Shown here piece by piece: positions 1 to 8,125 of a stretch of DNA of 35,557 nt. Within the stretch, counting starts at the first letter, position 1, and each line of letters begins with the position of its first letter. Origin of the DNA: Candidatus Zhuqueibacterota bacterium (GTDB taxonomy: Bacteria > Zhuqueibacterota > Zhuqueibacteria > Thermofontimicrobiales > Thermofontimicrobiaceae); NCBI GenBank assembly GCA_016783825.1, contig JADHVV010000022.1, forward strand, positions 1 to 35,557, given 5' to 3'. Both the position numbers and the translations under genes were made by a program. The notes under the pieces were generated by a model. It was given only the letters and a program-made list of their open reading frames with translations. It ran no database searches and was not told the origin of the DNA.

Positions 1-24
1 AGATCAATTAACTTTCATACCGAA

Positions 25-118
25 AAGGCTGAGGCGAAGGCAAAGGCGAAGCAAGGTATAAGATTCAAGGATTAAGGATATTCTTTTTTTTCCTTCGCCT
101 TCGCCTCAGCCTTCGCCT
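25..118. repeat. GC-rich inverted repeat
   Basis: A left arm at 25-46 (AAGGCTGAGGCGAAGGC and following bases) is repeated in inverse orientation at 92-113. The arms are built from GGCGAAGG units and the loop is AT-rich. Such an arrangement can fold as a long hairpin. It lies just downstream of the minus-strand promoter at 158-186, so it would be in the leader of any transcript leaving the window on the left. No coding frame is seen here. Confidence 0.6.
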
Positions 119-157
119 GCACTTTAGTGCGTTATGATTAATCATCTCTATTAATTT

Positions 158-186
158 AGTATAGACCATAAAAGAAGCATTGTCAA
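158..186 (-). promoter_or_regulatory. Sigma-70-type promoter facing the left edge
   Basis: Read on the minus strand this is TTGACA (181-186), exactly 17 bp, then TATACT (158-163). It would transcribe towards position 1, through the hairpin at 25-118, into a gene outside the window. Only the consensus match supports the call. Confidence 0.5.
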
Positions 187-421
187 GTTTTTCTTAATAA
201 AAATGAAATATCTTTTGGTTGGTAGTTTACTGGCTGTATTTTCTGGTGTGTAGTTTTAGGAGTGTTGCAATATATTAATTTAACTATGGATCACAAAATA
301 AGTCCCATATCTAACTAATATAAAAACCAAATAGGTAGGGTAATAATTGAAGATTAATAATGGCCCTAAAAAAATAATAATTTAAAGTTTTAGACTGTGT
401 CACTTATTGTGTCACCTTGAG

Positions 422-461
422 AGTGAAAAATAGTGAAAAGAAGTGAAAAGAAGTGAAATCG
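422..461. repeat. Four 10-bp tandem units
   Basis: AGTGAAAAAT, AGTGAAAAGA, AGTGAAAAGA and AGTGAAATCG follow one another without spacing. The period is close to one helical turn and each unit has an A-tract, so intrinsic bending is possible. The surrounding stretch 187-510 is AT-rich and shows no convincing gene. A short direct repeat GTGTCAC occurs just before it (about 397-417). Confidence 0.5.
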
Positions 462-511
462 AAAAGTCATAGTAAGATAAATTGGCTATCCTATAACATA
501 TTGTTTATAAT

Positions 512-546
512 TAAAAAAGCCCCTAATTACAATAGAATTAGGAGCT
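512..546 (-). terminator. Rho-independent terminator of tRNA-Arg
   Basis: Downstream of the tRNA on the minus strand, AGCTCCTAATT (536-546) pairs with AATTAGGGGCT (518-528) with one G-T pair. It is followed by a run of six T. Position and structure fit a terminator for the single-gene tRNA transcript. Confidence 0.8.
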
Positions 547-552
547 AATTTT

Positions 553-629
553 TGGTACCCCTGACAGGACTCGAACCTGTGGCACGCGGTTTAGGAAACC
601 ACTGCTCTATCCACCTGAGCTACAGGGGC
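553..629 (-). tRNA. tRNA-Arg (anticodon CCT)
   Basis: The minus strand folds as a complete class I tRNA. The acceptor is GCCCCTG/CAGGGGT with a G-T pair at 1-72. The D arm is GCTC/GAGC. The anticodon arm is GTGGT-TTCCTAA-ACCGC with anticodon CCT. The T arm is ACAGG-TTCGAGT-CCTGT. The discriminator is A, and the 3' CCA is encoded in the DNA (553-555). It decodes AGG arginine codons. It has its own promoter (652-680) and terminator (512-546), so it is a stand-alone transcription unit. Confidence 0.97.
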
Positions 630-651
630 AGTATAAAATTAAAAACTGGTT

Positions 652-680
652 AATATATAGAAATTATGTGAAATTGTCAA
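652..680 (-). promoter_or_regulatory. Promoter of tRNA-Arg
   Basis: Minus strand: TTGACA (675-680), 17 bp, TATATT (652-657), ending about 23 bp upstream of the tRNA 5' end. This near-consensus sigma-70 promoter fits a stable RNA gene. It makes the short ORF over 668-853 on the other strand unlikely. Confidence 0.75.
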
Positions 681-738
681 GACTTTCTTTTTTATTTTTT
701 GAGAAAAAACTACTCAAGGATGGAACTTGCCTCTATCT

Positions 739-949
739 CACAATATTGATTAGACATTCTCGAATTCGGATTTGCGATTTCAGATTTCGGATTTTTTTTT
801 TAGTAAAAGCTTTTTTATGGCAAATGGTTTTCTTTTCAATTCGTAAATCGTAATTCAAAAATCTAAAATCGAAATATCCCACAATACAGGTTAGCCACAT
901 CGAATTCGGATTTACGATTTCGGATTTTTTTTGGTAAAAGCTTTTTTAT
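739..949. repeat. Pair of about 75-bp direct repeats
   Basis: The stretch at 739-818 recurs at 880-949. Both contain CACAATA, then CGAATTCGGATTT, a T-run and GTAAAAGCTTTTTTAT. Between them, 834-875 carries a related sequence in inverted orientation (ATTCGTAAATCG, AAATCTAAAATCG). The sequence is low-complexity and non-coding. From 950 to the ggt stop at 1213 nothing recognisable is seen. Confidence 0.6.
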
Positions 950-1212
950 TATTAATCAAACTATGTCCAAGAAGTTCGGAAATCGTTTATAAATCAGTAC
1001 TATCCATAACAAGATGACACGCAAAGGTATGTCGCAAGCAATCAACATTGAATTATTTCAATCCTTCAATTTTAGATCGATTTAAATATTTTTTAGATTT
1101 TTTTGTGACATAATCTGGTCTGAAGTGGAATGAAAAAGATGTTGTGTCGCATTTTATTTAAATGTTCTAGTTGAGTTTCGATTAGTATTTTAAAATATAA
1201 AATAGCAAATAC

Positions 1213-2895
1213 TCAATAACCAATAGCAACTCCATCCCTTCTCGAATCAGCGCCGCCATCCAGTGTTCCTTCTTTTTGAATAATTATGCCCTGGGCGCCG
1301 CCAAAAAAATTATCAAAATCAGGATGGATTTTTAGTTTATGCCCCATCTTTTCTAATTCACCGACTATATTCTCTTCAATTCTACCTTCCAAATGCAATA
1401 TATTTTTCAAACAATGGAGGCGCGGCGCTTCAATCGCCTGATCCATTGACATATTAAAATCGATGACATTCATAATTATTTGTGCTAACGCAGAGATAAT
1501 TCTTGTACCACCGGGACTGCCAAGTGTCATAAATGATTTTCCATTTTTTAAAATAATTGTTGGCGCAGTATTACTCGCCGGGCGCTTATGGGGCTCAATC
1601 GAATTAGGAAATCCCGGAAGATCATTAAAATCGCCTAAATGATCATTTAGCAAAATGCCAGTGCCCGGGACTACAAGCCCGGAGCCAAACCAGTGATTAA
1701 TGCTTTGTGTTAATGCAACAATGTTACCTTTTTCATCAACAATGGATAGATGCGATGTATCATTCGATTCCCTGGTTGTAACAGTTTTTGATGAGTATTC
1801 AAAACCCGCCTTATTCGGATTGATGAGTTTTTGTTTACCCCGCGCATACTTTTTATCTGTGAAGTATTCAACAGGCACGTTATAAAAATCAGGATCTGCT
1901 GCGTTAACTGTTTTATCAGCATACATAATTTTCATCGCTTCAGTAAAAAAATGAATGAACTGCGCCGAATTATGTCCCAGCGAACGGACATCATATCTTT
2001 CCATCATGTTTAGTAATTCGATTAGAAACATTCCTGCAGAGGGGGGCGCTGTGGAAATAATTTGGTAACCACGATAATTCCCGATGATTGGCTTACGTAT
2101 TTTTGCCTGGTATTTTTTGAGGTCTGACAGGCTAATAAAACCACCCTGATTTTTTACTTCTGTTGCGATTGCTTCAGCAATTTCTCCTTCATAAAAAACA
2201 CTTCCCCCATTTTCAGTAATTTTGGAAAATGTATTTGCTAAATCCCTGTTTGTTAATTTTGAGCCTGATTCCAGCGGCATCATGTCGGAAAGATAAATTT
2301 TTGATGTCGCTTCATAATTCATAATTTTTTCAAAATTATCAACGATCATTCCATTTAGTTTTTCACTAACAACAATTCCATCATTAGCGAGTTTTATTGC
2401 TGGTGATAATATTTCTTTTAAAGACATTGAACCATACTTGGGAAGCGCTAACTCGGCACAAGCGACCAAACCAGGCACTCCAATTGATTTTTCACCGCCA
2501 TGAGTATATTCATAAAAACTGGAATCGTTTTGATAATAATATGCAGCGGTAGCTTTTCCCGGCGCAATTTCCCGGTAATCAATCATCACTGGTTCTTTTT
2601 GATCTGTCATCTTGATCATTAAAAAGCCGCCCCCCCCGATTCCGGAAGCATTTGGCTCTGCAATTGAAAGTGCAAATGCTATTGCCAATGCTGCATCTAC
2701 TGCATTACCGCCTTTTTTTAAAATATCCATTCCGACCTGTGATGCAATTGGGTGAGCAGCGGCGACCATTGCATGGGGAGTTACTTCTTTTTGAGATTTT
2801 TTTATGAAAATTTTGCTGCATGAAAAAAGAAAGATTAGAGAGATCAAAAAAACAACACTGAAAAATTTGAAATTGTTAATGTTTGGCTTTTGCAA
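1213..2895 (-). CDS. ggt: Gamma-glutamyltransferase (glutathione hydrolase), lipoprotein
   Basis: It hydrolyses or transfers the gamma-glutamyl group of glutathione and related peptides in the periplasm. The 560-residue length is normal for the family. A hydrophobic N-terminus ends in a lipobox LFSC with Cys26, so it is probably lipid-anchored. The substrate-carboxylate motif DYREIAPGKA lies at 106-115. The N-terminal nucleophile is Thr380 in NDTSHLSIVD, where the proenzyme should cleave itself into large and small subunits. GSPGG at 459-463 supplies oxyanion and substrate contacts. The start is TTG at 2895, preceded by GGAG at good spacing. A consensus promoter lies at 2948-2976. It is monocistronic, and no defect is visible. 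Confidence 0.96.
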   Translation of the reverse strand: MQKPNINNFKFFSVVFLISLIFLFSCSKIFIKKSQKEVTPHAMVAAAHPIASQVGMDILKKGGNAVDAALAIAFALSIAEPNASGIGGGGFLMIKMTDQKEPVMIDYREIAPGKATAAYYYQNDSSFYEYTHGGEKSIGVPGLVACAELALPKYGSMSLKEILSPAIKLANDGIVVSEKLNGMIVDNFEKIMNYEATSKIYLSDMMPLESGSKLTNRDLANTFSKITENGGSVFYEGEIAEAIATEVKNQGGFISLSDLKKYQAKIRKPIIGNYRGYQIISTAPPSAGMFLIELLNMMERYDVRSLGHNSAQFIHFFTEAMKIMYADKTVNAADPDFYNVPVEYFTDKKYARGKQKLINPNKAGFEYSSKTVTTRESNDTSHLSIVDEKGNIVALTQSINHWFGSGLVVPGTGILLNDHLGDFNDLPGFPNSIEPHKRPASNTAPTIILKNGKSFMTLGSPGGTRIISALAQIIMNVIDFNMSMDQAIEAPRLHCLKNILHLEGRIEENIVGELEKMGHKLKIHPDFDNFFGGAQGIIIQKEGTLDGGADSRRDGVAIGY

Positions 2896-2947
2896 AATTC
2901 GCTCCGTTGTTTATGTTTGTTCAAAATTTATGCTGTCTATTTAAAAC

Positions 2948-2976
2948 AATATATAAAATATAATCAAAAATGTCAA
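2948..2976 (-). promoter_or_regulatory. Promoter of ggt
   Basis: Minus strand: TTGACA (2971-2976), 17 bp, TATATT (2948-2953), giving a leader of about 45 nt before the TTG start of ggt. Confidence 0.7.
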
Positions 2977-3018
2977 ATATATTTTCTATTCACAATATTT
3001 TATTCACAAAAAAGTGCT

Positions 3019-3157
3019 AATTAGTGTATGTCCGAGAAAGCAGTCATTCAGGTTGGAGCGCAGCGGAATACCGGAATCTTGTGCATAAAACCATGAGATT
3101 CCGGCACAAAAAATCGCCGGAATGACAAAACATACCTTTTTCGGACAGACACTAATT
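3019..3157. mobile_element. 139-bp MITE-like palindromic element
   Basis: The ends are 21-bp terminal inverted repeats. The left end begins AATTAGTGTATGTCCGAGAA and the right end is the inverse, with two mismatches. Inside are further nested inverted repeats: GTCATTC/GAATGAC and CCGGAATCT/AGATTCCGG. There is no coding capacity. It fits a non-autonomous miniature element between ggt and the sensor gene. No transposase is in the window. Confidence 0.65.
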
Positions 3158-3209
3158 ATAAAAGTCATCCAACACATTTAATTATACCTGTTCACGCATA
3201 ATAAACTAC

Positions 3210-3238
3210 TTGACTTTTCTCGATAATTTTGATATTAT
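3210..3238 (+). promoter_or_regulatory. Promoter of the hybrid sensor gene
   Basis: TTGACT (3210-3215), 17 bp, TATTAT (3233-3238), 44 bp before the ATG at 3283. No clear Shine-Dalgarno site precedes that ATG, which suggests weak initiation. Confidence 0.6.
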
Positions 3239-3282
3239 CTATCATTCTAACAATCTAATGTGGATGTACAATAAAAAAAATC

Positions 3283-6200
3283 ATGCATGTATTTAAAAAC
3301 AATCTATACTTTATCATCATATTTATACTAAGCTTTGCGCTAACGATCAACGCACAAATCGAATATGTTGAGGGTGAACGTCTCTCTATTGCCAATGGAT
3401 TATCGAGTAATAGCATTTGGTCTATTCTGCAGGACAGTAGAGGTTTCCTGTGGATTGGCACTGATAACGGACTGAACCGGTTTGATGGTTACAATATTAA
3501 AATTTTCAAGAATGATCCCGGCGATTCTACATCACTTTCCAGTAACAGCGTTGAATCAATTTATGAGGACAGATCAGGCAGGCTCTGGATTGGCACTCAT
3601 TGTGGATTAAATCAATTCGATCCCTACTCTGAGACATTTCTACGGTATGTTCACGATCCGAACGATCCAAATAGCCTGAGTGCGAACCATGTCTCGACTA
3701 TAAACCAAGACAAATCCGGATCCCTTTGGATTGGCGTTTGGGGAGTGAGTGACCAGGCTTCTTTGAATAAGCTTGAGTTGTCTGATCCGGTTCATTTTGG
3801 GAGCCAAGCTGATGTACCAATTCAACATGGTTCTAAATTCATCCGTTATAAACTGCATCAAGATATCCAAAATTCTAAAACAAGTGGTGTTCGGGTTACA
3901 TGCATTATAGTGGATAGCAGCGAAGCATTATGGATGGGAACACTTGAGAATGGATTAAAAAAATTCATTCCCCAAACCGGTTTGGTTGAACACTATCGGC
4001 ACGATCCGAATAACCCGAATAGCATAGCCGGTGATCGGATCAGACCTGTCACCATAGATTCTATGGGCTTTATTTGGATTGGAATTTGGGATGCAGGATT
4101 AGACCGGTTGGACCCGCGAACAGGAGACATTTTCCATTTGCAGCATGATCCTTCGGATGCAGCTAGTCTTGCAGGAAATAATCCGCTTTTTCTCTATGCT
4201 GATCCTGGCGGGATTATGTGGGTTGCAATTGGCACCGTGCTGAGCGGATATGATTCCCGGATGAACCTGCAAACCCGGTTTTCAATCTCAAAAAAAACCA
4301 ACGTAAACTATTATGCCAGTGACGGAATCGGCTTTATCTTCCAGGATCGTTCCCGTATCCTTTGGATTGGTACAGGTAAAAACGGGCTGGTAAAGATCAA
4401 TCGCCGTCCCAGGGCATTTGTTCATTATCAACACAACCCGGTTGATCCCAACAGCCTGTTCAGCAATGATATCCAGTCATTATATAAAGACAGATCTGGT
4501 AATATCTGGATCACAGCGTATGGTAATGGTATCAGCCGTTTCGATCCTGATGCGGAGACATTTAAGCATTTCCAACACGATCTCGCAGAACCATCGAGCC
4601 TAAGTCATAATTATGTTGCTAGTTTCTGTGAAGATCGTTTTGGATATATCTGGCTGGGCACCTGGGCGGGCATTAGCAGGTTTGGTCCGAAAAGCGAAAC
4701 ATTTACAAATTTTCTAAATAAACACCTCAAAGCCCAGGAATACAAAGCCGGTTCTATCAAACATATATATGAGGACAATTCCGGAAATTTGTGGTTTGGT
4801 ACGTTTAATGGAGGTCTTTATGAGCTTACTGCTTCGACACTAATGACAAAATCCATCGATAACAGCAATGAGCAATCAGCAAATATTATAGCAGTCGATT
4901 TACCACCCAAAGGGGTGAGCGTGACTAAAGAATTCGATGCACTTTTCAACATAAATCGGAAATTTTATATTTACAAACATGATCCCAGCGATTCAACAAG
5001 CATCAGCCATAATTCAATTAGAGGAATTTATGAGGATCGATCAGGCAATTTATTGGTAACAACTGCAAATGGAATAAATCTTCTTAATCGTAAAAAACGA
5101 ACTTTTATAAACATTACACATAAGGCAGGATTTTCAGAAAATTATGGCGCTTATGAACGACAAAGGTTTTTTGAAGATTATTATGGGAAGCTTTGGTTTT
5201 TCTCCCCAACACTCGGGCTTTGTCAATTAAATTTATCCAAATCCAATGCTGAACGATTCAAAATAGTCGATCATGAATTTCCTGATGATGCATTAAAGAA
5301 TCAATATGATTTCTATGCAACGCTTGCTCCTGATAATTCCATTACGAAAAACATCTGGATATCCTCTAAGTATGGACTGCACAAATTCGATGCAAATGCA
5401 AATAACTTTATCAATCACTTTTCTGAAAAGGACGGCTTATCTACCAATTGGGCGGGGCAGATAATCGGTGATGATTTTGGGAAACTTTGGCTATTATCGT
5501 CTAAAGGATTATCAGTCTTTAGAGAAAATGCCCCACACGGCGAGCAATTCCATCTTTTCACAGCAAAGGATGGTATAATAAATTCTCCGTATGGCAACCA
5601 TTTGAAAGGCGCAAAAGGGGAAATATTTTGGGGAGGCGCAAACGGGTTATACCGGTTTTTCCCGGAAAATATGAAAAATAATCCGCATATACCGCCTGTT
5701 GTATTGACAGAGCTCCGTATATTCAATAAAGTTGTTCAACCTGATACAACAATTACACATATCAAACACATTACCTTGGCACACAACGAAAACTCATTTT
5801 CTTTTTCTTTTGCGGCGTTAGACCATACCCGTTCTCGCTTAAATCAGTATGCTTACTTCCTGGATGGATTTGATAAAAATTGGAAAAACAATGGCAACAA
5901 TACTGTTGCTAATTATACCAATATCCCGCCGGGAAATTATGTTTTTCGAGTAAAAGGTTCTAATGATAGCAGTGTATGGAATGAACAAGGCGCTTCAGTA
6001 ATAGTAACAATCACTCCACCCTGGTGGCACAGCAACTGGGCTTATGTTTTTTACTTCCTTTTAACTATATTAACGCTCTATGGCTGGCGGCGCTTTGATG
6101 TAAAACGCACCCAACTTAAAAATGAGTTAAAACTAAAACAATTTGAGGCGGAAAAACTAAAAGAAGTTGACCATCTAAAATCGCGTTTCTTTGCCAACAT

Positions 6201-7092
6201 TTCCCATGAGTTTCGCACACCTTTAACCCTGATCATCGATCCGCTGCGTGAAATGATATCCGACAAATTCAAAGACAATTTGAAAAAGCAGTACGATGTC
6301 ATGTTGCGCAATTCCCAACGCTTGCTGCGCCTGATCAACCAGTTGCTCGATCTTTCAAAGTTAGAAAGCGGCATGATGAAACTTCGTGCAGGTAATTATG
6401 AATTGATACCATTTCTAAACGCTGTGGTTTCCTTGTTTGAATCACATGCTACTCGGCAAAAAATTCAATTGAAATTTGATTCAACTGGTGTCGATGCGCA
6501 GTTTGATTCACCTCTAAAACTTTTCTTTGACCGCGAAAAACTTGAACAAATTATTTCCAACTTACTCTCTAATGCTTTTAAATTTACGGCTGGAGGTGGT
6601 GAGGTGATGGTTTACCTTAACTTTACTAAACTTCCTAGCTTTACTAAACTTCCAAAGTTTAGTAAAGCTAATAAAGCTATCAGCATTTCAGTCAAAGATA
6701 CAGGAGTCGGCATACAGGAAGACTACCTTCCATTTATTTTTGACCGATTTAGCCAGGTGAATGATACTCAATATCATGAACAAAAAGGCACTGGTATCGG
6801 ATTAGCGCTGACAAAAGAGTTGGTAGAATTGCACCACGGAGAAATAACAGTCAAAAGCAAGCTGGGGCAAGGCACAGAATTTACTATTCGTTTACCAATG
6901 GGGAGAGATCATCTTAATGAAAACGAGATTATCGAAGATCAGAAATTTGCGACTGTAGAACCAAAACACACCATTGAACAAGAAGATATAAATAAATATC
7001 AAAATATCAAAACGACTTTGCCTCGACTACTACGGTCAAACAGCCCGGTGAGCTTACAAAACCATCGAGAGATTCTCGCCGAAGAAACTTGA
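3283..7092 (+). CDS. HTCS-type sensor: double propeller, Y_Y_Y, histidine kinase
   Basis: This is an inner-membrane sensor with a large periplasmic part. A signal peptide ends near TINAQ. Roughly 14-15 propeller blades follow (recurring LWIGT, GLxRFD motifs), enough for two seven-bladed propellers, then a Y_Y_Y domain (about 830-910) and one membrane helix (919-935). HisKA has His975 in SHEFRTPL. The ATPase has its N box around Asn1097, DTGVGI at 1139-1144 and GTGIGL at 1169-1174. The ATPase domain carries an unusual repeat-derived insert (6621-6668). The usual receiver/AraC half is not in this frame: the protein ends with about 60 linker-like residues at 7092, and the receiver follows in another frame from TTG 7089. 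The ligand is unknown; relatives in Bacteroides sense glycans. Confidence 0.9.
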   Translation: MHVFKNNLYFIIIFILSFALTINAQIEYVEGERLSIANGLSSNSIWSILQDSRGFLWIGTDNGLNRFDGYNIKIFKNDPGDSTSLSSNSVESIYEDRSGRLWIGTHCGLNQFDPYSETFLRYVHDPNDPNSLSANHVSTINQDKSGSLWIGVWGVSDQASLNKLELSDPVHFGSQADVPIQHGSKFIRYKLHQDIQNSKTSGVRVTCIIVDSSEALWMGTLENGLKKFIPQTGLVEHYRHDPNNPNSIAGDRIRPVTIDSMGFIWIGIWDAGLDRLDPRTGDIFHLQHDPSDAASLAGNNPLFLYADPGGIMWVAIGTVLSGYDSRMNLQTRFSISKKTNVNYYASDGIGFIFQDRSRILWIGTGKNGLVKINRRPRAFVHYQHNPVDPNSLFSNDIQSLYKDRSGNIWITAYGNGISRFDPDAETFKHFQHDLAEPSSLSHNYVASFCEDRFGYIWLGTWAGISRFGPKSETFTNFLNKHLKAQEYKAGSIKHIYEDNSGNLWFGTFNGGLYELTASTLMTKSIDNSNEQSANIIAVDLPPKGVSVTKEFDALFNINRKFYIYKHDPSDSTSISHNSIRGIYEDRSGNLLVTTANGINLLNRKKRTFINITHKAGFSENYGAYERQRFFEDYYGKLWFFSPTLGLCQLNLSKSNAERFKIVDHEFPDDALKNQYDFYATLAPDNSITKNIWISSKYGLHKFDANANNFINHFSEKDGLSTNWAGQIIGDDFGKLWLLSSKGLSVFRENAPHGEQFHLFTAKDGIINSPYGNHLKGAKGEIFWGGANGLYRFFPENMKNNPHIPPVVLTELRIFNKVVQPDTTITHIKHITLAHNENSFSFSFAALDHTRSRLNQYAYFLDGFDKNWKNNGNNTVANYTNIPPGNYVFRVKGSNDSSVWNEQGASVIVTITPPWWHSNWAYVFYFLLTILTLYGWRRFDVKRTQLKNELKLKQFEAEKLKEVDHLKSRFFANISHEFRTPLTLIIDPLREMISDKFKDNLKKQYDVMLRNSQRLLRLINQLLDLSKLESGMMKLRAGNYELIPFLNAVVSLFESHATRQKIQLKFDSTGVDAQFDSPLKLFFDREKLEQIISNLLSNAFKFTAGGGEVMVYLNFTKLPSFTKLPKFSKANKAISISVKDTGVGIQEDYLPFIFDRFSQVNDTQYHEQKGTGIGLALTKELVELHHGEITVKSKLGQGTEFTIRLPMGRDHLNENEIIEDQKFATVEPKHTIEQEDINKYQNIKTTLPRLLRSNSPVSLQNHREILAEET
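6621..6668 (+). repeat. Palindrome and direct repeat inside the kinase ATPase domain
   Basis: CTTTACTAAACTTCC occurs at 6621-6635 and again at 6639-6653, an 18-nt period. The second copy forms a perfect 13-bp inverted repeat: GCTTTACTAAACT (6638-6650) against AGTTTAGTAAAGC (6656-6668). It is translated in frame as a Thr/Lys/Leu/Pro/Phe-rich loop between the N box and the DTGVGI motif, a place where the family is normally short. Confidence 0.75.
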
Positions 7093-7835
7093 TTCTAATT
7101 GTGGAAGATAATGAAGACGTTCGCAATTATATTCGGCAACATCTCGAAGCTACTTACTTGGTTGATGAAGCTGAAAATGGAAAACTGGGAGTTGATTCAG
7201 CCTTGAACAATATTCCCGACTTGATCATCAGCGATGTGATGATGCCCAATATGGATGGTTATGAGCTTTGCCGTATTCTGAAAAATAACATCAAAACCAG
7301 TCATATTCCAATAATTCTGTTGACGGCAAAAGCTTCTGATGAGTATAAAATCGAGGGTTTGGAAACAGGTGCTGACGACTATTTGATCAAACCGTTTAAC
7401 TCGGAAGAACTCCTTGTGCGTATAAAAAACCTGGTCAATTTGCGGCAAAAACTGCAGGAAAAATACCGCAGAGATTTATTACTGGAACCAACCGAGGTAA
7501 CAGTTGAATCAATGGAAAACGAATTTCTGCGCCACGCTTCTGAAATTGTTGAACAACATCTATCCGATCCGGAATTCAGCATCGAGCAATTCGCCAAATC
7601 GCTTTTCATGACTCGGGCGAATCTCCATCGAAAATTGCGCGCTCTCACTGATTTGTCTCCCAGCCAGTTCACTCGTTCCATCAGGCTTAAGCGAGCAGCC
7701 CAATTACTCAAGCAGCATAGCGCCACAATAACAGAGATCGCTTTCGATGTTGGATTTTCCAGTTCGGCTTATTTTACAAAATGTTTCAAAGAACAGTATG
7801 GACTTACTCCACATCAGTATCAAAACATTTCTTAA
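7089..7835 (+). CDS. Response regulator, receiver plus AraC-type HTH
   Basis: The receiver (about 1-120) has the acidic pair Glu6/Asp7, phospho-acceptor Asp49 in ISDVMMP, and Lys101 in LIKPF. An AraC-type double HTH covers about 145-248, with FDVGFSSSAYFTKCFKEQYG as the second helix-turn-helix. It is the DNA-binding output of the preceding sensor. In most HTCS proteins it is fused to the kinase; here the start would be TTG, overlapping the sensor stop as TTGA. The same frame is open upstream to 6996 and reads like an HTCS linker, so a frameshift splitting one gene is as likely as true coupling. Weak SD (GAAG). Likely targets are the secreted-protein genes just downstream. Confidence 0.85.
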   Translation: MILIVEDNEDVRNYIRQHLEATYLVDEAENGKLGVDSALNNIPDLIISDVMMPNMDGYELCRILKNNIKTSHIPIILLTAKASDEYKIEGLETGADDYLIKPFNSEELLVRIKNLVNLRQKLQEKYRRDLLLEPTEVTVESMENEFLRHASEIVEQHLSDPEFSIEQFAKSLFMTRANLHRKLRALTDLSPSQFTRSIRLKRAAQLLKQHSATITEIAFDVGFSSSAYFTKCFKEQYGLTPHQYQNIS

Positions 7836-7913
7836 AAATCTTACATGATGCTTTCGGACATACCCGTCAAGTTAAAAATTAAACAATAAAAATAGGATTT
7901 TTTGGCCACAAAT

Positions 7914-8021
7914 ACCAAAAACCAATTTCCAAAATCCAAATAAATTCCAATCATATTATTTAAATATTGGAATTTGAGATTTGGAATTTATTTGTAATTT
8001 GGAATTTGAAGATTGGAATTT
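7914..8021. repeat. AT-rich imperfect inverted repeat
   Basis: CCAATTTCCAAAATCC and AAATTCCAAT on one side face TTGGAATTT, repeated four times, on the other. The sequence is low-complexity and non-coding. The ORF read through it on the minus strand (7960-8145) is an artefact of the repeat. Confidence 0.5.
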
Positions 8022-8060
8022 TATTGTCTTCACTCCCTCTTCTTCCAAAATCCATTAGAA

Positions 8061-8098
8061 ATTTGACATAAGTTATAAACAATTTGACATAGGTTATT
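8061..8098 (+). promoter_or_regulatory. Direct repeat with 21-bp spacing, probable AraC-type operator
   Basis: ATTTGACATAAGTTATA (8061-8077) and ATTTGACATAGGTTATT (8082-8098) match at 15 of 17 positions and are spaced 21 bp, two helical turns. The second copy touches the -35 at 8097. This is the geometry of AraC-family activator sites such as araI1-I2. The only AraC-type protein in the window is encoded just upstream (7089-7835). Binding is inferred. Confidence 0.55.
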
Positions 8099-8125
8099 GA
8101 TAAGCGTTCTTTTAAATTGTATTGT
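8097..8125 (+). promoter_or_regulatory. Promoter of the S74 surface protein gene
   Basis: TTGATA (8097-8102), 17 bp, TATTGT (8120-8125). It is a weaker match than others in the window, which fits an activator-dependent promoter. The start at 8177 has a good SD, AGGAGA. Confidence 0.5.

Noticed and set aside
668-853. 61-codon plus-strand ORF beside tRNA-Arg
   Set aside because: It overlaps the tRNA promoter and then reads through a direct repeat whose second copy has no matching frame; no SD and no protein-like pattern.
553-1212. Integrated genetic element at tRNA-Arg
   Set aside because: No integrase, no second copy of the tRNA 3' end and no cargo genes; the flanks are only repeats.
6990-7030. 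Programmed ribosomal frameshift joining the kinase and receiver
   Set aside because: No X-XXY-YYZ slippery heptamer or clear downstream stimulator was recognised; an indel or a TTGA restart explains the arrangement more simply.
3255-7726. Minus-strand and alternative-frame ORFs inside the HTCS genes
   Set aside because: They are shadows of strongly conserved coding sequence on the plus strand.
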